This document shows positions 1 to 8,750 of a stretch of DNA of 64,000 bases, piece after piece; within the stretch, counting starts at the first letter, position 1, and each line of letters starts with the position of its first letter. The stretch comes from Psychrobacillus sp044762745 (lineage in GTDB: Bacteria; Bacillota; Bacilli; Bacillales_A; Planococcaceae): positions 59,135-123,134 of the forward strand of contig NZ_JBIWEX010000012.1 of NCBI RefSeq assembly GCF_044762745.1. The letters are read 5' to 3'. The notes beneath the pieces were generated by a model, which was not told the origin of the DNA, did not search any database, and saw only the letters and a list, made by a program, of their open reading frames with translations. Position numbers and translations under genes: made by a program.

Positions 1-74
1 GCTTGTTTCTCCCCGTAAAATAAATTTAAATCTTTCACATTAATTTTCGATGTACCTTTTTTACGTTGCTCCAT
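1..74 (-). CDS. pstB: Phosphate ABC transporter ATP-binding protein PstB (N-terminal fragment)
   Basis: Cut by the window edge; only the first 24 or so codons are present. The reverse strand reads MEQRKKGTSKINVKDLNLFY followed by GEKQ, the usual lead-in of PstB (an N-terminal basic stretch, then the 'V..LNLFYG...A' strand before the Walker A motif). It lies directly downstream of pstA on the same strand, as the last gene of pstSCAB. A GGGAAGG stretch precedes the ATG at slightly long spacing. In the family, PstB is the cytoplasmic ATPase that powers high-affinity phosphate import. The Walker and signature motifs are outside the window, so the call rests on the N-terminus and on gene order. 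Confidence 0.85.
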   Translation of the reverse strand, partial: MEQRKKGTSKINVKDLNLFYGEKQ

Positions 75-155
75 CTGCTAAAATACCTTCCCTACTTGAT
101 TTATTTGGTCGTTAGCTCATCATCTTCTATTGCTGAAGTACTCCTTGACGTTCTT

Positions 156-983
156 TTATTTGTTTGTTGCTTTGTTAAATTTTTTCGAGATATAGGTTGC
201 TGAAAGATTGATTGCTAAAATAATTACGATTAAGACAATACCTACCGCTGCAGCAAGTTCAATGTCTCCAGACTCTTGTGTTACTAGATAAGCATGAACT
301 GTTAAAGTTCTAGCTGATGATAGAATGCTCGCTGGCATAGCTGCTACTGTCCCAGCAGTCAAGAAGATTGCCGCTGATTCACCAACAATTCGTCCAACTG
401 AAAGGATAATACCAGATAAAATTCCTGGCATGGAACTTGGTAAAATCACTTTATATAATGTTTGTAGTTTTGTCGTTCCAAGCGCTAATGAACCTTCCCG
501 ATATGAACGTGGCACTGTTTTTAATGCTTCTTCCGTTGTTCGAATGATTACAGGTAACACGATAATTATTAAGGTTAAGGAAGCAGCTAGAATCGACATA
601 CCTAATTTTAATGTTGTTACAAAGAATACCGCTCCAAATAAACCATAAATAATGGAGGGAATTCCTGTTAAACTTTCTGTTGCAAAGCGTATTAGTCTAA
701 CTAATCGCCCTTGTTTCGCATATTCTTGTAAATAAACAGCTGCCAATATTCCGATAGGTGTTGCAATGACTAACGAAATAAGGACTGTGTATATAGTTGT
801 TACAATCATTGGCCAAATGCCACCACCTCCGGTTGGAGAATAATCACCGAAGATGAAATTAAAGCTAATAAAACCGATCCCTTTATAAAAGATAAACCCA
901 ACGATCATGACGAGGATGGCAACAGATAAGCAAGCTGACAACCATAATAGTCCACGTAACAAGTTATCTTTAATTTGTCTCAT
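156..983 (-). CDS. pstA: Phosphate ABC transporter permease PstA
   Basis: 275 aa, the normal length for PstA. It has several hydrophobic membrane segments, beginning at about residues 10-35 and ending at about 245-265. The binding-protein-dependent permease EAA loop is visible as 'EEALKTVPRSYREGSLALG' near residues 150-170; this loop contacts the ATPase. The gene starts one base downstream of the pstC stop and is followed by pstB, so translation is probably coupled. With PstC it forms the phosphate channel in the cytoplasmic membrane. Expression is expected to follow the Pho box upstream of pstS. Confidence 0.95.
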   Translation of the reverse strand: MRQIKDNLLRGLLWLSACLSVAILVMIVGFIFYKGIGFISFNFIFGDYSPTGGGGIWPMIVTTIYTVLISLVIATPIGILAAVYLQEYAKQGRLVRLIRFATESLTGIPSIIYGLFGAVFFVTTLKLGMSILAASLTLIIIVLPVIIRTTEEALKTVPRSYREGSLALGTTKLQTLYKVILPSSMPGILSGIILSVGRIVGESAAIFLTAGTVAAMPASILSSARTLTVHAYLVTQESGDIELAAAVGIVLIVIILAINLSATYISKKFNKATNK

Positions 984-984
984 C

Positions 985-1899
985 TTAGTTACCTCCCTTC
1001 GAACTTATTTTTGCTAATACAAAATTCAAAATCAATATAAATGAGAATAAAACAATTCCGGTTGCAAATAACATTTCTTGATGTGTACCGAATGCGTAAC
1101 CCATTTCTAATGCAATATTGGTCGTTAGTGGACGAACACTATCGGTTAAGCTAGTTGGAACGATTAAACTATTACCAGCTACTAAGATAACTGCCATCGT
1201 TTCCCCAATTGCTCGACCTAAACCTAATACGATTGCTGTCATAATACCAGATTTAGCTGCTGGTACAATGACCTTAAAAATTGTCCCAATTTGTGATACT
1301 CCTAGAGCGTATGATCCTTCGCGATATGTTTGTGGAACTGCACGAATCGCTGTTTCTGCTACAGTCACAATAGTTGGTAGCATCATGATTGCGAGTACAA
1401 GAATAACAGCTAATAAACTTTGCCCCTTTACTAAACCAAAAGTATTTTGTAAAAACGGAACAATGATTGCCAGTCCAAATACACCATATAAAACAGATGG
1501 GATGCCCGCTAGTAACTGAATTGCTGGCGAAATTATTTTAGCAAGCCTCTTAGAGGCAATTTCAGCTATGAAAATAGCTGTGAATAAGCCTATTGGAACT
1601 CCAATAATTAATGCTCCAATCGTTGCAAAAATAGATGCAACAATCATTGGGAATATACCGAATTTATCTTCACTCGGTACCCAATCCACACCAAAAATAA
1701 AGTCTATAAAGCTATATCCCTCTGCTACAAAGGGGTGAGTTCCTTTATAAAATACAAATCCAATGATTAACAATAAAGTTATTACCGAGAGAAGCGCACA
1801 AATCAAGAAAATTCTTGCAGACAGCTTTTCTAACATATACTTCCTTTTATTTGTTTTACCGATATCTACGGCATGCTTGTTAGTTGTTGGGATAGACAC
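985..1899 (-). CDS. pstC: Phosphate ABC transporter permease PstC
   Basis: 304 aa integral membrane protein and partner of PstA. The N-terminal 25 residues are polar and basic, then a first membrane segment follows ('IFLICALLSVITLLLIIGFV'). The EAA loop appears as 'ETAIRAVPQTYREGSYALG' near residues 183-202. The start is GTG, placed 8 bases after a GGAGG ribosome site. pstC follows pstS after about 60 bases and abuts pstA. PstC/PstA pairs are the membrane pore of the high-affinity phosphate importer. I see nothing unusual in length or motifs. Confidence 0.95.
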   Translation of the reverse strand: MSIPTTNKHAVDIGKTNKRKYMLEKLSARIFLICALLSVITLLLIIGFVFYKGTHPFVAEGYSFIDFIFGVDWVPSEDKFGIFPMIVASIFATIGALIIGVPIGLFTAIFIAEIASKRLAKIISPAIQLLAGIPSVLYGVFGLAIIVPFLQNTFGLVKGQSLLAVILVLAIMMLPTIVTVAETAIRAVPQTYREGSYALGVSQIGTIFKVIVPAAKSGIMTAIVLGLGRAIGETMAVILVAGNSLIVPTSLTDSVRPLTTNIALEMGYAFGTHQEMLFATGIVLFSFILILNFVLAKISSKGGN

Positions 1900-1957
1900 T
1901 CTTTATTCCTCCAAGATTCCGTTTAAAATTATGTTGTTGCCTTCCTGTAATAATGTT

Positions 1958-2797
1958 TTACTTTACAGGGATTGCACCTGCTTCCGCTGCAATGAGTTGT
2001 CCATCTTCACTTAAAATAAAATCTATAAATCGTTGTCCCGAGTTTGTTAATTGTCCTTCTTTATAGACAAACAAGAACGGTCTAGACAAGCTGTATTTTT
2101 CTTGTAGAACATTTTCTGCAGTAGCTTCTACACCATTAATATCGATTGTTGAAATGGATTCATCGATATATTCAAAAGAGATAAAGCCTACTGCATGTTT
2201 ATTGTTCGCGACTGTTGTTTTAATATTTCCATTACCACTTGCGATTATAGCGCTTCTAACTAATTCACCAGAACTGTAGTCAACGATTTCTTGGAATGCA
2301 TCACGGGAACCTGATCCATCCTCGCGAGATACAACTACTATTTCCATGTCATCTCCACCAAGTTCTTTCCAGTTCGTCACTTTCCCAGTAAAGATCTGCT
2401 TTATTTGCTCCATTGTAAGATCTTTTACTTTGTTTGTTGGATGAGTTACTACTACAATTCCATCATAAGCAATAACTACTTCATTCAAACCACTCGCTAT
2501 TTCTTCTTCCTTTAGGTCCCGCGAAGACATACCTATCTCTGACACTCCACTGATAGCGTTGGTAATTCCTGCAGAAGAACCAATTTGATTTATCTCAATA
2601 TTCGTGTTGTCTTCCTCTGCATATTTTGCTGCTAGCTTTTCAGCAAGTGGTCCCACAGATGTAGATCCTGAAATAGATACGGTAGCACCTCTACCATTTG
2701 GCCCTTGTGTATCATTATTATTGCTCGTACATGCAGATAGTACAGTAAGCATAGAGAGCATTATTAATCCTATTTTTATTTTTTTCAAACTGATCAT
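1958..2797 (-). CDS. pstS: Phosphate-binding lipoprotein PstS
   Basis: 279 aa extracellular phosphate-binding protein. The signal peptide ends in a lipobox (LSAC, Cys at about residue 23), so it should be lipid-anchored on the outer face of the membrane. The phosphate-binding motifs are visible: 'ISGSTSVGP' near residue 42, and 'SREDGSGSRDAF' near residues 156-167, which matches the SGT/SGS loop of the family. First gene of pstSCAB; the ATG has GGAGGTAAGAA just upstream. It is the gene most directly under the Pho box at 2870-2908. Confidence 0.95.
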   Translation of the reverse strand: MISLKKIKIGLIMLSMLTVLSACTSNNNDTQGPNGRGATVSISGSTSVGPLAEKLAAKYAEEDNTNIEINQIGSSAGITNAISGVSEIGMSSRDLKEEEIASGLNEVVIAYDGIVVVTHPTNKVKDLTMEQIKQIFTGKVTNWKELGGDDMEIVVVSREDGSGSRDAFQEIVDYSSGELVRSAIIASGNGNIKTTVANNKHAVGFISFEYIDESISTIDINGVEATAENVLQEKYSLSRPFLFVYKEGQLTNSGQRFIDFILSEDGQLIAAEAGAIPVK

Positions 2798-2849
2798 TTC
2801 TTACCTCCAAGAAATATGTTAGGAACTTTTCTTTGTCGAATTTTGTCTT

Positions 2850-2908
2850 ACTATAGGATAATTGCACAGTGTAAATTTTCGACTAGACTATTGTAAAGGT
2901 ATTGTAAA
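2850..2908 (-). promoter_or_regulatory. Pho box (PhoP-binding repeats) and -10 element of the pst operon
   Basis: On the minus strand, TTTACA occurs at 2908-2903, 2897-2892 and 2875-2870. The first two are 11 bases apart and the third is exactly 22 bases further, which fits the 11-bp-periodic TT(A/T/C)ACA direct repeats bound by PhoP in Bacillus. A TATAGT -10-like hexamer follows at 2855-2850, ahead of the pstS ribosome site. The inference is induction of pstSCAB under phosphate starvation. PhoP itself is not in the window. Confidence 0.75.
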
Positions 2909-3089
2909 TTTTATTAAAAACAAGATATTTTTTGTTAAATATTACTAAAATTTTATTAAAGAAGATAACTTATGATGAGTTTAAATTGAAATATTAATAC
3001 TTTGTATTTATTTCTTATTCATTCTAAATTGTCTGTTTAATTTTTTATTAGTTGAATCAATTTCATAATAGGGAACAAGCAATTGAAAT

Positions 3090-3212
3090 CCTAACAAAGT
3101 TGATTTCCGCTTCAGGCGAACTCTTTAACGCGGACTTGGCTTCAGCCTCATCAGGCCAACAGGATGTTGGTCACGAAGGCGTTGCCACACAAGGTGGCGT
3201 TCTTAGCTTTTG
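3090..3212. repeat. Degenerate copy of a Bacillales intergenic GC-rich repeat
   Basis: This GC-richer island in AT-rich intergenic DNA contains GATTTCCGCTTCAGG, which matches the reverse complement of the 3' end of the repeat at 35563-35795 (CCTGAAGCGGAAATC). It also has short inverted repeats (CCAACAGGATGTTGG; CGCCACCTTGTGTGGCAACG). It appears to be an older, diverged member of the same dispersed family. The rest of the 2909-3089 gap shows only AT-rich sequence. Confidence 0.5.
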
Positions 3213-3275
3213 TTCCTTTACTAGCTAATATTCCATATGGATATTCGGATTTTTAGTTACAATAAGCAATTGAAG

Positions 3276-3539
3276 TCAACTCAGTTTGCACAATAATAAA
3301 AAGCTCGAAGATTCAAGTGACATCTTCGAGCTTTTTATTATTGTATCTAATCGTTTCGATTCTCCTTCCAACTCACTTGCAATAAACGTTTCTGAATGAT
3401 TATTTTCTAACAAGAATTCAATTTCGCGATTAAGCGACGATACCGAATTATATCGCACATTCACCTGCTTACCGAAAGCAAGTTTTGCAAAGTTGTATTT
3501 TATTATGAAGAAACGGATTGAGCCATCGTAATCTGACAC
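3276..3539 (-). pseudogene. Unrecognised 87-codon reading frame, probably a gene remnant
   Basis: A GTG-initiated frame of 87 codons with no convincing ribosome site. I do not recognise the product. Residues 30-62 (SVSSLNREIEFLLENNHSET and on) look protein-like, but the last 20 codons run through a strong terminator hairpin at 3301-3333, which real genes rarely do. It may be the tail of a decayed gene, or chance. The function is unknown and the call is weak. Confidence 0.2.
3301..3338. terminator. Bidirectional rho-independent terminator
   Basis: A 12-bp perfect stem, AAGCTCGAAGAT / ATCTTCGAGCTT, with a 9-base loop. It is followed by TTTATTATT on plus and by an equivalent T-rich run on minus. 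Confidence 0.75.
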
Positions 3540-3640
3540 GATTGGGGAATAGTTACATAAGATATTGTACTGTTAAAAAAGCATCTGCTAAATGTCCATT
3601 ATAAAAAAAACAGTCAGCATGTAGCAAATAAATAAAACAA

Positions 3641-3678
3641 GCCGTATATTCGACAAAAAATCGTAATATACAGCTATT
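3641..3678 (-). terminator. Terminator of the aromatic-catabolism operon
   Basis: A stem GCcGTATATTcGA / TCGtAATATACaGC with a T-rich tract on the minus strand. It lies about 140 bases after the stop codon of the last gene of the operon (3820). The rest of 3540-3819 is AT-rich with nothing else recognisable. Confidence 0.5.
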
Positions 3679-3819
3679 TGTGATAGTTACCGAAAAGGCG
3701 CTCTTATCTTTTATTATTCGGGTTTACACATAATATCTAATCGAAGTAAAAAATGAGAGTAATGACTTTTCCTATTAATTAAATTTAGCGCTTACAATTT
3801 AATCTTTTCACAAGAACAT

Positions 3820-4116
3820 TTATAGTAGATTAACTATTTCATAGTGTTCGACGAGAGGTCTATTCAAATAATAAGGTCCAATCAATTCTTTCATTTCAGA
3901 AAAAGCTTCTGAATTCTTAAAGTGAATTATGTGGTCTTCAATTGTTTCCCACTTTATCATCACTAAATATTTGTTTTCATTCTCTACACAACGCTGCATT
4001 TCATATCCTAAGCAGCCCTTTGCCTGAGAAATGAAAACCGCTGCCTTCTTAAATGCAAACTCGAAATCTTTTTGTGTTCCTGGATTTACTTCCAGTAACA
4101 TCGTTTCTTGTACCAT
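3820..4116 (-). CDS. Antibiotic-biosynthesis-monooxygenase (ABM) fold protein
   Basis: 98 aa. It has the features of small dimeric ABM-superfamily proteins: an N-terminal beta strand ending near 'EVNPGTQKDFEFAF', then 'A...I..AKGCLGYEMQRCVEN' and 'YLVMIKWETIEDHIIHFKNSEAF' (residues 50-72), the typical 'W.s.ea...f..S..f' signature. Ribosome site AGGAG at 8 bases. It is the last gene of the ring-cleavage operon, 22 bases after the dioxygenase. Family members include heme-degrading enzymes, quinol monooxygenases and dimerisation-only proteins. From the context I infer a helper in aromatic or quinol oxidation; the sequence does not settle the reaction. Confidence 0.8.
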   Translation of the reverse strand: MVQETMLLEVNPGTQKDFEFAFKKAAVFISQAKGCLGYEMQRCVENENKYLVMIKWETIEDHIIHFKNSEAFSEMKELIGPYYLNRPLVEHYEIVNLL

Positions 4117-4138
4117 TTTCTAATCTCCTAGATTCAAT

Positions 4139-5023
4139 TTAAATTTTTGCCAAATCTACTTCAAATTCAGTTCCCCAAGAGCTTAACCCTTCCCATTTTC
4201 TAGGTTTCAATGGTAATTCTTGATGCCATGGACGCGGTTCGAAAATATCAAGTTCAGAAATATATACATCCATTTCTGTATATAGTTCAACTACATTTCC
4301 ATCTGAGTCATGGTGATATGTTGCAATGTTATGTCCAGCGGTGTGACGAGAAGGACCCCAAAGAACGTTCAAACCTTGTTTTGCTAAAATATCTGAACTC
4401 GCATACTGGTGACCTGCATCTCTTAATTGATAAGCGATGTGATGCAATCTTGTTTCATCTGATGATACAATATTTAATACATGGTGTTCATGATTACATG
4501 TTAGGAAATTGCAGAATGCCTCTCCGATTTTATCGGTAAAAGTGAAGCCTAATACGTCACTGTAAAATTCAACTGTTTCAACAAAGTTTTTTGCATAAAA
4601 GGCAATATGACCTAGTTTAAGTGGAAGAATACCTGTCGTACCATAACCAATAACCGGTTGAGCCATCACTGTAAATAACTCAACAGTATTTCCAGCTGGA
4701 TCATGTAATTCTAGGTATCTTGAAACACCTGGTTTTCCGTCTACTATTAAAGTTGAATCAATACCTTGTGAATGTAATTGTGCTTGTACTTCTTCTAATG
4801 ACAATTTCCCATCTAATTGATAACCATAGCTTCGAATTCCTTTTTGATTGCCAGGTCTAATCACAATATTATGATGGTCCACACCATTACTTAGATAAGT
4901 GATCCCATCTTGTTCTTCCATAATACGATAGCCCAACGTAGTTGTATAATAATCCACCATTTTTTTAGGTTCTTGTGAAAAGAAATCTGCGTACGCTAAT
5001 CTAAATACTTTTACGTTTGACAT
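4139..5023 (-). CDS. Type I extradiol ring-cleavage dioxygenase (VOC superfamily)
   Basis: 294 aa, the usual size of two-domain catechol 2,3-dioxygenase-like enzymes. The frame continues upstream to 5056, but AGGAGG lies 8 bases before the ATG at 5023 (MSNVKVF), so I use that start. There are two glyoxalase-type halves. The C-terminal half has the metal-binding triad: His in 'LGHIAFYAKN', His in 'LHHIAYQL' and Glu in 'VVELYTEMD'. Family enzymes open catechol-type rings next to the hydroxyls using Fe(II) or Mn(II). It sits between the flavin hydroxylase, which would make the diol, and the ABM protein. The exact catechol substrate cannot be read from the sequence. Confidence 0.88.
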   Translation of the reverse strand: MSNVKVFRLAYADFFSQEPKKMVDYYTTTLGYRIMEEQDGITYLSNGVDHHNIVIRPGNQKGIRSYGYQLDGKLSLEEVQAQLHSQGIDSTLIVDGKPGVSRYLELHDPAGNTVELFTVMAQPVIGYGTTGILPLKLGHIAFYAKNFVETVEFYSDVLGFTFTDKIGEAFCNFLTCNHEHHVLNIVSSDETRLHHIAYQLRDAGHQYASSDILAKQGLNVLWGPSRHTAGHNIATYHHDSDGNVVELYTEMDVYISELDIFEPRPWHQELPLKPRKWEGLSSWGTEFEVDLAKI

Positions 5024-5170
5024 AGAAATTTCCTCCTCTAAATAATACTTCAACATAGTTTTTTAGACTTGTTATAATAATGGTATTGGTTTTGTAAGAC
5101 CAAGTTTCTTTTTGATTGGATTTGTCCGCAATACAAATTCAATCTAACGCAGTGGCTCATGATTTAATTT

Positions 5171-6748
5171 TTAATTCATAGCCGTTGTGTTCATAAACTT
5201 TTCTAACTGATTTCTTAAATCCTCTAACATATCAGGAAGCTCAGAGAATGTAGCCACACTTCCGAAATTATAGAAATCTGGACGAACAATAACAGCTTCT
5301 ATATCATTTTGATTGAAATATTCATAATACTTTCCATTGATATCAATAATGTTATCTGAGTCTATTTCTGTATCTGCTATTACTATAAATCTTGCACCCA
5401 TTTTCTCGAAAAATTCAATTTGCTCCGTGTCTAAAATAGTTTTCGGGTTACTTACTGGGCTAATTACCATCCAACCAGTACCAACTACATCATCAAACAA
5501 ACCTGTTTTCCCTTGATATCTCACTTCGCTTTGTAAAGAAAGCTGTCCAGCTAAATTACTACTTTTACTATTTTCTGGTTGATAAAGTATTCCACTTTTT
5601 AGAATTGGAAATTCAGGGAATGGTGGAGCATCTCCGTTTAAGAAAGCCTGGTCTCTTTCTTCAGCCTTTTTCGGATCTGCTACACAAATCAGATTACCTA
5701 AATAAATTGCCGCCTCAACGACTTTTTGATTATGAGGTTTCCGCTCTTCTGTATAGGTTTCTAAAATACTATCATTCACATTTCCTCGTAAAACTAGATC
5801 AAGTTTCCAGGCTAAATTAGCTGAGTCACGAAGACCTGAACACATTCCTTGTCCCATAAATGGTGGCGTTAAGTGTGCCGCATCCCCAGCAATCATTACT
5901 CTACCTTTTCTCCAAATATTAGCCCATCTTGCCCTAAACGTGTATAACGCATGTCTTTCTAAAATTGCGTTTTCTTGGGTGATATCCCATGCTTCAAGTA
6001 ACTTCCAGACATTTTCTTCCGTGTTAAATTCTTCTCTTGATTCATCAGGACGAACCATAAACTCCCAACGTCTTCTACCATAACCACCTGAAACGACTGT
6101 CGTTGGTCGGACTGGATCACATAATTGCAAATTCATTGGACTAAATGTCCTTTCTTCTTTCGGAATAATATCAACAACAAGGAAATCCGAATTGAAGTCT
6201 AAATCTGTCATTGTATTTTCCATAGTTTCTCGAACAAAACTATGGGCTCCATCACAACCGACAACATATTTGGTATGAATATTTGTTTCTTCTCCATCCA
6301 AGTTTTTCACAATTAGCTCAACATGGTCATCAAATTCCCTTATTTGAATGGCTTCCATTCCAAGATTAACACTTACCGTTTCTTGTTCTCGGCATTTGGC
6401 ATCCATCTTTGCTTCTACATCTGGCTGACAGAAAAACATATCTGCTTGCCATCCTGAAATACCAAATTGTGACCAATCAAGTTTTATTAGGGGTATGCGA
6501 TTCGCATTCTGCCATTCGTAAAAGTCATGAACGGTTTGTAAAACCTCCTTCAATTCATCCGTCGGAATAACGGATTGTAAAAGCCTAGCAACCTCGTGAT
6601 CTAACTTTACAGCACGAGGTAATGGATAAGGTTCAAGAAATCTCTCATATATTCCTACCCTCCAACCTTTCTGACCAAGTAATGTTCCTAATAACTTTGC
6701 CACTGGACCGTAGCCAACAATCGCAACATCTATATTTTCTTTTTTCAT
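5171..6748 (-). CDS. FAD-dependent aromatic hydroxylase (MhpA-like)
   Basis: 525 aa, class A flavoprotein monooxygenase. The N-terminal dinucleotide site is 'VAIVGYGPVAKLLG' (GxGxxA variant, residues 9-22) with 'YER' closing the Rossmann fold. The DG motif is 'GCDGAHSFVRETM' and the GD motif is 'RVMIAGDAAHLTPPFMGQGM', as in 3-(3-hydroxyphenyl)propionate/phenol hydroxylases. Residues from about 400 on form a thioredoxin-like C-terminal domain. GGAG precedes the ATG by 7 bases. It probably hydroxylates a phenolic acid to a catechol for the neighbouring extradiol dioxygenase. A candidate cre site lies 45 bases upstream of the start. Confidence 0.9.
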   Translation of the reverse strand: MKKENIDVAIVGYGPVAKLLGTLLGQKGWRVGIYERFLEPYPLPRAVKLDHEVARLLQSVIPTDELKEVLQTVHDFYEWQNANRIPLIKLDWSQFGISGWQADMFFCQPDVEAKMDAKCREQETVSVNLGMEAIQIREFDDHVELIVKNLDGEETNIHTKYVVGCDGAHSFVRETMENTMTDLDFNSDFLVVDIIPKEERTFSPMNLQLCDPVRPTTVVSGGYGRRRWEFMVRPDESREEFNTEENVWKLLEAWDITQENAILERHALYTFRARWANIWRKGRVMIAGDAAHLTPPFMGQGMCSGLRDSANLAWKLDLVLRGNVNDSILETYTEERKPHNQKVVEAAIYLGNLICVADPKKAEERDQAFLNGDAPPFPEFPILKSGILYQPENSKSSNLAGQLSLQSEVRYQGKTGLFDDVVGTGWMVISPVSNPKTILDTEQIEFFEKMGARFIVIADTEIDSDNIIDINGKYYEYFNQNDIEAVIVRPDFYNFGSVATFSELPDMLEDLRNQLEKFMNTTAMN

Positions 6749-6792
6749 GGGTTTACTCCAATCTAATAGAAATTAGTATTATTCCACAAACA

Positions 6793-6806
6793 TGTAAGCG
6801 CATTCA
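6793..6806 (-). promoter_or_regulatory. Candidate cre site (CcpA) upstream of the hydroxylase gene
   Basis: The plus strand reads TGTAAGCGCATTCA, against the Bacillus cre consensus TGWAANCGNTNNCA: 13 of 14 positions agree. It is centred about 50 bases upstream of the hydroxylase ATG, in the 177-base gap after the FAH gene, where an internal promoter would lie. Confidence 0.6.
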
Positions 6807-6925
6807 AAAATATAAATAATCTAATTAATCCATGTCGCTTTATCGTTTTCATTATTCAATAGAATAAAGTGCTGAGAAAAAATTAATTAGTCTGCAATAT
6901 TATCTCAGCACATAAATGACTTTAT

Positions 6926-7903
6926 TTAGGAAACAGTTACTTTACTAGGAACCACTTTATTTACTTGTTCACCAAGGTCAATTGTTCCATCTGCACTTTT
7001 AATACTGCAGCGGATAACATCCCCATCTTTTAAATAATTATTAAGCTTTAATTGACTTTCTAGCATAATATTGACTTTCTCTTCATAAGGAGTCGTTAAA
7101 CTTGAAACTTTACTCATTTCTTCAGCAGCCAGATTCATCGCTACACCACCTGTTGTACCTGTAACAATTAAATCACCTTTTGAAAGATTCATAATCTCAG
7201 ATAGCTCGTTTATAGTTTCAAGCGGTTTAAATAACAACTGATTTGTGTTAGCCGATTGGCGTAGTTCTTCATTCACCCACAATTTAATATCAAGGTCGTA
7301 AATGGATGATATTTCATCTTGATCAAGCAAGTAAAAATATGGTCCAGTCGGTCCGAACGTACGGTAGCTTTTTCCTTTTAACCATTGTCCTTGACACAGT
7401 TGTACATCCCTTGCTGATATATCGTTAAAAATAACTAATCCCGCAACAAATTGATAAAGGTTATCTTCTGTTATCTCTACTGGCCCTGTAATCTCGGAAC
7501 CAATGATTAAACCTAATTCAATTTCATAGTCTAATAATTGCACATTAGCTGGACGGATAATTTCTGTATTTGCTCCACATAAAGAACTATCCGCTTTACC
7601 GAAAATCAAGTTAAAAGGAGGTTTTTTTGCTTCTAATCCTGATTCAGCTCTGTGTGAGCTATAATTGGCACCTTGACAAACGATTCTTGCAGGAGCTGTT
7701 ACTGGACTTAAGAAAGTTACCTCGTTTAGTGAAACTTTTTCACCATTTTCTTGTTTATATAATTTCCTTGCTTCTTCTTTACCTTCATCTAGAAACTGAG
7801 CCAGAGAACTATATGTATCTTGTAAAACGAATATTTTGTCCTCTTTTAATACACCCCAACGCTCCACATTTTCTTTTTCAAATCTTACAATTTGTAATCC
7901 CAC
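6926..7903 (-). CDS. Fumarylacetoacetate hydrolase (FAH) family protein
   Basis: 325 aa. An N-terminal domain of about 70 residues is followed by the FAH catalytic fold. Family hallmarks: 'VCQGANYSSHRAESG', metal ligands in 'DYEIELGLIIG', 'VIFNDISARDVQ', 'KGKSYRTFGPTGPYF' and 'DLIVTGTTGG'. GTG start 8 bases after GGAGG. FAH-fold enzymes hydrolyse, hydrate or decarboxylate 2-oxo-enoate products of ring cleavage (HpcE, fumarylpyruvate hydrolase and similar). It lies between the GntR regulator and the hydroxylase in the same operon, so I infer that it acts after ring opening; whether it is a hydrolase or a decarboxylase/isomerase is undecided. Confidence 0.88.
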   Translation of the reverse strand: MGLQIVRFEKENVERWGVLKEDKIFVLQDTYSSLAQFLDEGKEEARKLYKQENGEKVSLNEVTFLSPVTAPARIVCQGANYSSHRAESGLEAKKPPFNLIFGKADSSLCGANTEIIRPANVQLLDYEIELGLIIGSEITGPVEITEDNLYQFVAGLVIFNDISARDVQLCQGQWLKGKSYRTFGPTGPYFYLLDQDEISSIYDLDIKLWVNEELRQSANTNQLLFKPLETINELSEIMNLSKGDLIVTGTTGGVAMNLAAEEMSKVSSLTTPYEEKVNIMLESQLKLNNYLKDGDVIRCSIKSADGTIDLGEQVNKVVPSKVTVS

Positions 7904-7953
7904 TTTAAATTCCTCCCTTTTTTAAAATTGCCACTATCATGCGCTTACGAGTA

Positions 7954-8667
7954 CTAGTTAAATATTTTTTGTAATATAGTCCTTACACGTAAGATTAATT
8001 CCATCATTTTTTGTTTAGCCGTTTCTTCATCACGTGACATGATTGCTTCATAAATCATACGATGCTTTTCTAAAGCTGCCTTTGTTGGTGAATCGTAAGA
8101 GAATTCTTGATTATCATTTGTTAAAGGTAATGTCTTTTCCCTACTGACGGTAAGAGCTTTACGCATTATACGAATCGTTCCGATTAATAAATCATTATTT
8201 GAAGCTTTTAATATACTTTCATGAAAATCATAGTCCGCTTTAATCCAAGCTTTTTCATCCCCTACAGATTGTTCTAGTTTCTGAAAAGCTTCCTTTATGT
8301 TTATTCTATCTTGTTCTGTTCCTTTACTGGCTGCTAATGCTGCTGCTATGGGTTCTAGCCCCATCCTTACTTCTGTTAAATGAAGTATGAAATCTTTATT
8401 ATTTGGATCTTCTAACAACCAAGTCATTATCTCAATGTTCCACCATTGCCACTCAGATCGCGGTAAAACGACAGTACCCGAACGCTGATTGGATCGCACC
8501 AGACCTAGGGTTGATAACCCTTTATATGCTTCACGGACTACAGTTCTGCTAACATAATATTCTTCACTGAGATCTTCTACTTTAGGTAAAATTTCTCCAG
8601 GAATATATTCCCCTAAAACGATTCTTTTTCCAAGCTCTAAAATTAATTGTTCACTTCTACTCTTCAT
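7954..8667 (-). CDS. GntR-family (FadR/FCD subfamily) transcriptional regulator
   Basis: 237 aa. The N-terminal winged helix-turn-helix spans about residues 5-70 ('LPKVEDLSEEYYVSRTVVREAYKGLSTLGLV'), and a C-terminal all-helical FCD ligand domain spans about 90-230. Metal-binding-type residues are seen at 'DYDFHESIL' and 'EKHRMIYEAI', with a further His not certain. GGAG lies 8 bases before the ATG. It is the first gene of the aromatic operon, so it most likely represses its own transcript and is relieved by an aromatic acid or ring-cleavage product. That ligand is inference. Confidence 0.88.
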   Translation of the reverse strand: MKSRSEQLILELGKRIVLGEYIPGEILPKVEDLSEEYYVSRTVVREAYKGLSTLGLVRSNQRSGTVVLPRSEWQWWNIEIMTWLLEDPNNKDFILHLTEVRMGLEPIAAALAASKGTEQDRINIKEAFQKLEQSVGDEKAWIKADYDFHESILKASNNDLLIGTIRIMRKALTVSREKTLPLTNDNQEFSYDSPTKAALEKHRMIYEAIMSRDEETAKQKMMELILRVRTILQKIFN

Positions 8668-8750
8668 TAAAGTCGCTCCTATCCTCTTATAACTATTAGT
8701 ATACCTAAATTATTTTTAAGGATTGGAGATTTTAATAGGATTATTAATAA

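Noticed and set aside
1118..1519. 133-codon plus-strand frame opposite pstC
   Set aside because: Antisense shadow of a well-supported gene; no ribosome site and no recognisable domain.
8697..8710. GntR operator TTAGTATACCTAA upstream of gntR
   Set aside because: Only imperfect symmetry and a poor match to the FadR-subfamily half-sites; not strong enough to list as a feature.
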